A model generated the notes under the pieces. That model was not told the DNA's origin. It did not search any database and worked only from the letters and a program-made list of their open reading frames with translations. Shown in pieces: positions 1 to 6,400 of a DNA stretch of 9,230 nucleotides. The DNA comes from an archaeon. GTDB lineage: Archaea; Asgardarchaeota; Heimdallarchaeia; Hodarchaeales; S146-22. Location of the stretch: the NCBI GenBank assembly GCA_024276395.1, contig JAJRXH010000495.1:1-9230 (forward strand). The letters run 5' to 3'. Positions within the stretch are counted from its first letter, which is position 1. Each line of letters begins with the position of its first letter. A program made the position numbers and the translations under genes.

Positions 1-2579
1 AGACCTCTTTTGAATGGAAGATACCTTTAACAGTTTCCAAGGGGTTTCACGAGCTGAAAGTCGTGGTGATTGATGATAATGGCCGGCAAGTTCCCTTCTT
101 GAATGTTTTACCACGCGATGAAATCGCATTTCACGTGGCAGTTCTCCCTCAATATCAATTGATTACTTCAACGGTAGATGAATGGGTTTCATTGGATGAT
201 TCTAATTCTCAAAGGCTTTCTCTTGAAGATGACGATTCAGTGAGCATTTCCCTTCCGTTTAACTTTAGCTTTTACGACGTGGTTACTGATAAAATATGGG
301 TTGGAAGCAATGGACTCCTTTCTTTTAGAGATCCCGTGGTAGATTATTATTCGCGGCCTTTTCCCCTGAATGATTATTCACATCAGGATGTTCTGGCTTT
401 TGCTTGGACGGACTTATCTCCCCCTGGCAATCCTAGTATGCAAATCCGTTATGAGGTGACTAATAATTTTACTGTCGTTCAGTTCTTGCAAATGGGACAC
501 TATCTTGGAAACGTTAATTTTGGAGACGTGCAAGTCATTCTTCAGAGTGATGGAACCATTGACGTGACATACCGTGATTTTGATTTTAGTCATGATGTTG
601 GTATAGTGATGGGGATGAACTTGGGACGAATCCCTAAAGGACTCTCAGTAGCGGGTAGTTCTTTTACTTGGAATTTACCTTCTTGGAAAGGAGACTTTTA
701 TTCATTGCGGATCATTCCCTTGCACCTAAAGTCTTTTGCATTATTTCCACTTAACGGCTCCTTGCATCTTAAAGAAATACGGAGTGATTGGTCGTGGAAG
801 GGAAAAACTAATTCATCCATTACCGTGGCTCAATTTTACTTGTATTTAGATGGCACTTTGATTCTTGAAGATGTTCCGACAGATGATGTCATTCAGATCA
901 TTCATTCATCAGAAGGACAGCATTCTTTGTTCTTGCACGTTGTAGATTCGAATGGAGTGCATTATCGGGAAAATGTTACCTTCATCGCGGATTTATCATC
1001 ACCATTCATTAATGCCGTGCTTCCAGAGAACAATACGGTCTTGTCAAGTGGTAGTTCTGCATTGGTCGCATGGAGCGTAGTAGATGCTCATTCCTACTTC
1101 TTTGTGGATGTCATTCTTGATGGCTGGCCTCTTGCTGGAGGTAGTAATGGTTCGATCCAAGTGACAGATTGGGGAAAGCTAGGACAACATGAACTTCAAG
1201 TGATCGCACGTGACGCTGCTGGTAATGTTGCCAAGGTAGTTCGGTTTTTCAAGTCTACCGGAGCATCTCTTCTCGTCGATTCACGAGCTCGTCAAAATCC
1301 AGCTGTTATTGGAAATGGGCCCTTTCGACCATTCGTTGATTTTCTCATTAACTCTTTTCCTTTCTCTGGGTACACGGAAGTGACTTCTGATGAATTGCTT
1401 GATAGATATTCCTTGGCTGGAGCAGGTTTGGTCATCGTACCTTACGTGGAGGTGACGCCAGATTGGTGGATGATTGATACCTTACTTGTATGGGGTCTTC
1501 GGCGTGGAGGCTTAATGGTCATTGGTCCTCCTCAGGCGGAGGATGGTCTTCTAACCCAGTTGACAACATCATTTGCTGTGTTTTTAGAACCATTATCCGT
1601 CGAATTAGTGGACATGAATGTTTCGAGAGGGTCTGTTTCACGAGTTCCCAGGCTTGCGAGCCATCCATTGTCCGTGGGACTGAGTAGTGCCCAATGGGAA
1701 AGAGCAAATCCACGATTGGCATTTCATCAACTTTATCGGATGTCATCAAGTGAACATTTGCCTGTAGTTTCGCTTGATGGTTACTTGGCGGGGACCTTAC
1801 AACACTTAATTCCTTTCTCTTTCGGTTTCACTGTTGAACATTCTGTTTATCTTACATCTCCTTCTAATTCATCACAATCACCAGACTTTCAGGTGCTTGA
1901 TTTCATTTTATCATTGCGGTCTATTGAGAGCCTTGACAACCGAGTGGTGATGTTTCCAGAAGGTACTTTCTTTTTGAATTCTTCCACCTATAGTTATCCA
2001 ACATCCTTCACGGCGATGCTTATTAGGAACGTGATAAAGTGGTTGCTCCCAGGTTTTTACAATGATTCCTATGTGGGCCTCACGGTGATCCGTCCTTATG
2101 TCAACGAAACTATCAAGGTGGAGTCAAAAGAAGGTGACGGAGCGGTAACATTAACTGGTGGTGACGAGAATCTTTTGGGTTATAATGTCACGGTAGAATG
2201 GAATTCTTATGTTCCAAATCTGAAAAATGGTTTAATTACCATGATGGTGGATGATGTGACTATTCTTGCGAATCGTTCAATTAGTCTTGTTCGTCCTACT
2301 CAAGAACAGGTCTTCTTGGACCTTGGCTCACACGAAATAACGCTCATTTTATACCTTAAAGAAAAAAATGTTGAAAAACGGGTTAGTTTTCTCATTCACT
2401 TGGTGTCTGCTGCTAATTCGAGAAATGTGTCAGTCCTTACCAGTACCACAGGAATGATTGAAATCGGTGGATTTGTTTTTCTAGGTTCAACGATTGACTG
2501 GTTCATTGTGGGATTAGTTGCTACAACATTGATACTTTTCCTGTTGAAGATGAAAGATCTCTGGAAGAGGTCATTTTGA
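1..2579 (+). CDS. Surface protein with Ig-like repeats, nidogen-like domain, amidotransferase-like domain and C-terminal membrane anchor (5' partial)
   Basis: The reading frame is open to the left edge (first full codon at base 3), so the true start lies outside. The GTG at 63 is internal: the codons before it already encode an Ig-like strand pattern (GFHELKVVVIDDNG). Residue numbers below count from that GTG. Ig-like strands recur near residues 285-298 and 374-388, and again near the C terminus (GSHEITLILYL). Residues about 60-215 resemble nidogen-type beta domains (VGSNGLLSF, then FAWTDLSP, then VQVILQSDGTIDVTY). Residues about 400-670 (SLLVDSRAR, GAGLVIVPYVEVTP, GGLMVIGPP, a final RNVIKWLLPG) look like a class I glutamine-amidotransferase fold of the GIFT/DUF4350 kind. 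I see no cysteine in the protein, so that domain is probably a binding rather than catalytic module. Residues 813-828 form a membrane helix followed by a basic tail (KMKDLWKRSF), which places the bulk outside the cell. Many N-x-S/T sequons fit a glycosylated surface protein. Exact function and ligand are unknown. Confidence 0.85.
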   Translation, partial: TSFEWKIPLTVSKGFHELKVVVIDDNGRQVPFLNVLPRDEIAFHVAVLPQYQLITSTVDEWVSLDDSNSQRLSLEDDDSVSISLPFNFSFYDVVTDKIWVGSNGLLSFRDPVVDYYSRPFPLNDYSHQDVLAFAWTDLSPPGNPSMQIRYEVTNNFTVVQFLQMGHYLGNVNFGDVQVILQSDGTIDVTYRDFDFSHDVGIVMGMNLGRIPKGLSVAGSSFTWNLPSWKGDFYSLRIIPLHLKSFALFPLNGSLHLKEIRSDWSWKGKTNSSITVAQFYLYLDGTLILEDVPTDDVIQIIHSSEGQHSLFLHVVDSNGVHYRENVTFIADLSSPFINAVLPENNTVLSSGSSALVAWSVVDAHSYFFVDVILDGWPLAGGSNGSIQVTDWGKLGQHELQVIARDAAGNVAKVVRFFKSTGASLLVDSRARQNPAVIGNGPFRPFVDFLINSFPFSGYTEVTSDELLDRYSLAGAGLVIVPYVEVTPDWWMIDTLLVWGLRRGGLMVIGPPQAEDGLLTQLTTSFAVFLEPLSVELVDMNVSRGSVSRVPRLASHPLSVGLSSAQWERANPRLAFHQLYRMSSSEHLPVVSLDGYLAGTLQHLIPFSFGFTVEHSVYLTSPSNSSQSPDFQVLDFILSLRSIESLDNRVVMFPEGTFFLNSSTYSYPTSFTAMLIRNVIKWLLPGFYNDSYVGLTVIRPYVNETIKVESKEGDGAVTLTGGDENLLGYNVTVEWNSYVPNLKNGLITMMVDDVTILANRSISLVRPTQEQVFLDLGSHEITLILYLKEKNVEKRVSFLIHLVSAANSRNVSVLTSTTGMIEIGGFVFLGSTIDWFIVGLVATTLILFLLKMKDLWKRSF

Positions 2580-2594
2580 AAGAAAATTTGAAAG

Positions 2595-2618
2595 AAAAAT
2601 AAAAAACGAAAGTTTCGT
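2595..2618 (-). terminator. Candidate intrinsic terminator on the minus strand
   Basis: Bases 2606-2618 form the inverted repeat ACGAAA-G-TTTCGT. Read on the minus strand it is followed directly by T6-A-T5 (complement of 2595-2606), the layout of a hairpin plus U-tract terminator. It would stop minus-strand transcripts before they run into the end of the surface-protein gene. On the plus strand the same AT-rich stretch could instead be part of a promoter for the RNA-like element that begins at about 2618. Confidence 0.4.
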
Positions 2619-2764
2619 CTTCAGTTCTACTGATCATATCATCACGTCGGTGATGTGATGATTTCAAGCATTAGGATCTCGTTAGCAGTGAGAAAAAGAG
2701 CTTCCCGCTATATTCAAGGATAAAAACGCAGCTCTCTTGGATTAGCCACAGTCAAGAGTTTTTT
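2618..2764 (+). ncRNA. Candidate structured RNA, copy A of a tandem pair
   Basis: This is the first of two diverged copies of one element. In order: a small hairpin TCAGT/ACTGA (2622-2626/2630-2634); a stem ATCATCAC/GTGATGAT (2638-2645/2655-2662); the conserved block TTCAAG (2663-2668); the conserved block ATCTCGTTA (2676-2684); a stem AGAGCT/AGCTCT (2697-2702/2730-2735) enclosing the conserved AGGATAA (2717-2723); and a last stem CTCTTG/CAAGAG (2734-2739/2753-2758) around GATTAGCC, followed by T6 (2759-2764). The last two stems share bases 2734-2735. Copy B keeps the loop blocks and spacing while its stems use different base pairs. The closing hairpin plus T-run favours the plus strand, but a minus-strand transcript is not excluded. 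I do not recognise a known RNA class. Confidence 0.42.
2734..2764 (+). terminator. Hairpin plus T6, terminator-like, end of RNA copy A
   Basis: The perfect 6-bp stem CTCTTG/CAAGAG (loop 2740-2752) is followed at once by six T. A second T6 lies at 2784-2789. It may terminate transcripts of the surface-protein gene, copy A, or both. Confidence 0.4.
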
Positions 2765-2790
2765 CCTCATTTCATGTTTCTTCTTTTTTA

Positions 2791-2938
2791 TCTTCAGTTT
2801 TTCTGATCAGCCCGATGTTTCTGTCACGCGCGGGTTCAAGGTCGTGTCATCACGTTAATCGCTTCGTGAGGACCTCTCCCCGTGATGCGAGGATAACACA
2901 CGAGGTCTCGTGGGATTACCCGTGGTCACGGGTGATTT
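2791..2938 (+). ncRNA. Candidate structured RNA, copy B of a tandem pair
   Basis: Second copy, 172-174 nt downstream of copy A along its whole length. The first 19 nt match copy A at 17 positions. TTCAAG recurs at 2835-2840, ATCACGTTA at 2849-2857 (8 of 9 identical), AGGATAA at 2890-2896 and GGATTACCC at 2913-2921. Stems corresponding to those of copy A form with different bases: AGCCCG/CGGGTT (2809-2814/2831-2836, including one G-T pair); GAG-g-ACCTC with GAGGTCTC (2868-2876/2902-2909); and CTCGTG/CACGGG (2907-2912/2927-2932, one G-T pair). As in copy A, the last two stems overlap and could be alternatives. It is more GC-rich than copy A. T5 runs at 2986-2990 and 2996-3000 could end a plus-strand transcript. 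No box C/D, tRNA, 5S, SRP or RNase P signature was recognised. Confidence 0.42.
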
Positions 2939-2940
2939 CT

Positions 2941-3170
2941 CTTGTGGATAAATGACAGGACTATGACTATTATTGTCTGGTCTACTTTTTCCTTATTTTT
3001 GGTATGAGGCCTATGTTAGTCTGTTGGGTCCACACTGGAAGAGCTACATCTGGATGCTGTTTATTTTTGAATGAAGAATGAAGTTATTTTTTCTTATGTG
3101 AAATAAATTATCAAGAATTCAGCATGAACATTGCGACTTGATACTGTGATTATTATTTTATACCTAGACC
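2941..3170. other. AT-rich gap with no recognisable gene
   Basis: The three plus frames are broken by stops and show no domain signal. Two T5 runs (2986-2990, 2996-3000) follow RNA copy B and may end plus-strand transcripts. A TTTTATA stretch at 3155-3161 could act as a box A for the weak ORF at 3178, but there is no other support. Confidence 0.5.
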
Positions 3171-3177
3171 CTAACTA

Positions 3178-3330
3178 ATGGGGAGACGGTCGTCAACCAA
3201 TCACCTGAAGTCATTCTCCGGATTTTTAACAAGATATTCAAGCATCAGAGAAGAATGGAAGCGCTCAACGTCAATATGGGGAAAATACGTCCTCTCCCTC
3301 AGACCAACTTTTCAGAAAAGTCTGTTTACA
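3178..3330 (+). CDS. Doubtful 50-aa ORF, possibly a decayed gene fragment
   Basis: ATG at 3178 opens 50 codons, ending in TGA at 3328-3330, with a plausible protein-like composition (TNHLKSFSGFLTRYS, then IREEW and IWGKYVLSLR). The TN..LKSF...L.RY pattern faintly recalls the C-terminal end of DDE transposases, but there is no upstream catalytic region in any frame and no terminal repeat. No Shine-Dalgarno precedes it; TTTTATA at 3155-3161 is near the spacing needed for a leaderless transcript. The hairpin CAGA-ccaa-CTTTT-cag-AAAAG-TCTG (3300-3324) lies inside its 3' end. It could be a remnant of an insertion element, a real small protein, or chance. Confidence 0.2.
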
Positions 3331-3398
3331 TGATTGTCGAGGAACTGCATTAAAAGACCAGAAAAGAAACAATCTACATGTTTTTTTTGGAAACAATC

Positions 3399-3426
3399 AA
3401 AAAAACGAAAAAAAGAGTTGAAAAAA
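3399..3426 (-). terminator. Oligo-T terminator of the S8 peptidase gene
   Basis: On the minus strand, 45 to 72 nt after the peptidase stop codon (TAA, 3471-3473), there are three T-runs in a row: T6 (3426-3421), T7 (3414-3408) and T7 (3405-3399). No strong hairpin precedes them. Archaeal RNA polymerase commonly terminates on such U-rich stretches, so this is the likely 3' end of the peptidase mRNA. Confidence 0.55.
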
Positions 3427-3470
3427 GGAGAAAGAAAATTCCCCTTGTTATTTTATTCATATCATATTCC

Positions 3471-6400
3471 TTATTTTCTTCTTCTCTTGACGAGGATGAC
3501 TGGCACTACAATCGTGAGAGCAGCTAAGATTGTGAGAACTTCGAATCCTGGGACTGGACCTCCTCCAGCTTCAGTGGTCGTGGTGGTCGTGGTGGTCGTG
3601 GTGGTCGTGGTCACAGGAGGTGGTGGTGGAACAGGACTGAGATCGAGAACCCAACCATATACTGAGGATTCTCCGCTTTCACCGATACCTTTGTCAATGG
3701 CCGTGGCAAGGAGGTAGAACAGGCCGCTTCCGTAGTCAGCGAGTAATTTGCTGGTGTCGATCTCATAGGAGACTATGCTACCATTGCTTATGGTCGCTGC
3801 GAGAAGTTCTTCGCCAATGATGGCGGGTACATTACCTCCCTTGGGTACGAATGAGTCGAGTACTAGCTGGAATTCGATGGTATCATTGTTGGGTTCAGTC
3901 ATCGTGTATTCGATAGTGACATTGTGAGCTTCAGTGGCCTGCACGACAGCGGGGCGGTTAAAGGTCTCTGTACCGAAGGTTGCTACCACATTGCTGAATA
4001 CTGGTGGTAATTGCCAGTCTAGGGTAACGGTGTCCTGACCCATTAGATAGGGTTCACTTTCGGTGGCGTAGTCGACATATAGATGTCCTTCCATGATGAT
4101 GAGACCGTCTGAGATGCCATTGTCACGTGCACTGATCTTGATCACACCGGCTGCTGGGTCAAGGTCTTCTGGTCCATTGTCAGAGTACTTCAATTCACTA
4201 GCAACGACGATCTTTACCCACCAAGTGGCATCTGGTGAGGGTGATTCATAGTTTACTAGGGCAAACCAGTAAGTTCCAGTTTCTGGAGCCACGAAGAATC
4301 CACTTTCTGGCATGGCACCTGTGGCCATTCCATAGCCAAGGAGGTCAGGTGGTGGTGTTGAACCGATTGGGTAGGTATTTGGGTTTACTCCAGAAGACGG
4401 AGCATAGACACAGAGGTCTAGATCGCCGCCTAGTGGGTCGAAACCTGCTTCAAGCGTTACAACTTGTCCGGCAACGAAATCATAGGAGAACCAGTAATCA
4501 ATGTTGAAACCGTCACCACTGCTACCTGGTGGGAATTGACCCGTTATTGTTTTTGGTGGGTTGGGCGCCTTGATGACGAAATCAAATCCTAGAATGTTGA
4601 ATCCTCTGTTTGTGACAGCAGTCGCTGTGTAGTTAGCTCTGAGGATAGCATTTGGATCTTTGAGCACGTGCTCGAAGTTACCAGTTTCGAAGTCGATAGC
4701 AATGTCTTGGGAGCTAGGTACTGGGTCGCTCAAAGTGACAGAGAGGTTAAATGATCCCCAACCGCCATTGAGGACGAGTGCCTTCACGTAGATGAAGTAA
4801 GGCTTTTCTGAGCTAGTAATATCGCTGATGAACCAATGAAGTGTCTTACCGTCAGCAGTTGTGGTGCCAATCATTGTATAATAGATGTAACCACTGATTC
4901 CAGAGGTGAGACCCACTTCGTAGAGATCGTAAGGATCGTCGATATCCATCTTTACATGAAGGACTCCTCCGACGTCAGTGTTGTTTACGTAAATCGGGAA
5001 TGAAATTCGTGATCCAGCTTCTCCATCTACCCACATCTGACTGTGACGGAATAGCGGCGCACCAGCAGCTTCAGCGGATGTATTGGCGAGCATTATTGGA
5101 CTGTCCTTTTGATCGACAGTGGGCATTACTGCAAATGACACCGGCATGTAGGTCGTGAAGTTACCAGCAGCATTGGAGAAATTGAGGTAACCTTCATAGT
5201 AACCTCCATACATTGGTGCATTGAAGGTTACATTGAAAACAGCAAGCGTGCCATTGTTGGAATCTTGTACCACGTTGACGATGCTGCTCCAATCCATATA
5301 GTCGAGGGTTTCGATGACGATCGTCAAGTTTTCGTTCTCTAGCAAGTCGGCTCCATCGACTAAGTAAACGATTGGTGTGTAGCTAAATGCAGCGGAAGGA
5401 TTGCTGACGAACACGAAAGCATGGTCACCAGATCCACTAGGATCACCAGACATTTGATTGACGAATCCAACTTCACCAACTTTAGAATAAGATCCATTGG
5501 GTAAGAGATCACCATAGTACTGGATCATTCCGTCGCCTGTGACATCGTTCCAGTCAAATACACGTAGCCATGGGATAATCGTGCCTGTTTGATCAACGAT
5601 TCCAATTAATGCGGCATCAGCACTCATGAAAGCATTGTATTCAGCTGTTGTGAGAATGGCTGTCAAGTTAAAGAACGTGTAGTAATCATCGAATCCGAAG
5701 CCTAATGAATTTTTGCTAGAATTATGGAAGTAGACGTCTGTTACGTTTACATCCTTCGTGATGTGATTTGACACTTGAAGATACATCGAAGAAGCGGTGA
5801 TACCAGTTACCTCTCCGTTGACACTTACTTGCGTCGTGTAGCTTTGACCTGGTTCGAGATAACCTGCATAAAGTCTTCCGTCAGGATAGTTTATCATTGA
5901 GGTTTGGTTACTGAGGTCATTGTCTAGGTTGGTTGGGTAGGTTTCCGTGAGTTTTCCAGTGCCAGTAACGGCGATGTAGAGGTCACTTCCATTACCGAAC
6001 AGCAAATCTCTCAAGTAGTAGGTGTTGGCGAAGACATTGAGGTATGTTTCATACGTGCTAGCAAAGAACCTATCGGTCGTGTCGGTAGCGGATCCGGCTA
6101 GATCAAGGATCGTGTCGACTAATGCCTTGGCATCAATGATTCCAGCTCCTTGTAATGAGGGCGTGAGTCCTCTGTTCCACGCCGTGTTAATGATGAGAGT
6201 CTTTACATCTAATGGAGAGAAGCTGAATCCAAGGTCCGTGAGAGCTTGCCAAGCAATGGCAGCTACACCAGCAGCTAGTGGGGCTGATAGGCTTGTGCCA
6301 CCCCATAGATAATAGGCATTGAGTCCGCTGGGGTAGTAGAGGCCGCTAGCATTGGCATAGGGTTGCATCCATAATGGAGAGGGAGAATAACCGAAGGCAC

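Noticed and set aside
1490..1749. Short ORFs on both strands within the surface-protein gene
   Set aside because: Fully covered by the long frame with clear domain structure; no independent support.
2827..2848. tRNA-like T-loop motif GGGTTCAAGG
   Set aside because: The flanking bases cannot form a 5-bp T stem, and no D arm, anticodon arm or acceptor stem is present.
2790..2860. Box C/D sRNA on the minus strand of RNA copy B (GTGATGA then CTGA)
   Set aside because: The internal boxes are poor, and copy A has GAGATCC where the C box should be, while other blocks are conserved between copies.
3334..3717. 127-codon plus-strand ORF with a run of Val
   Set aside because: Most of it overlaps the peptidase gene antisense; the Val run is the complement of the Thr repeat. 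No Shine-Dalgarno or domain.
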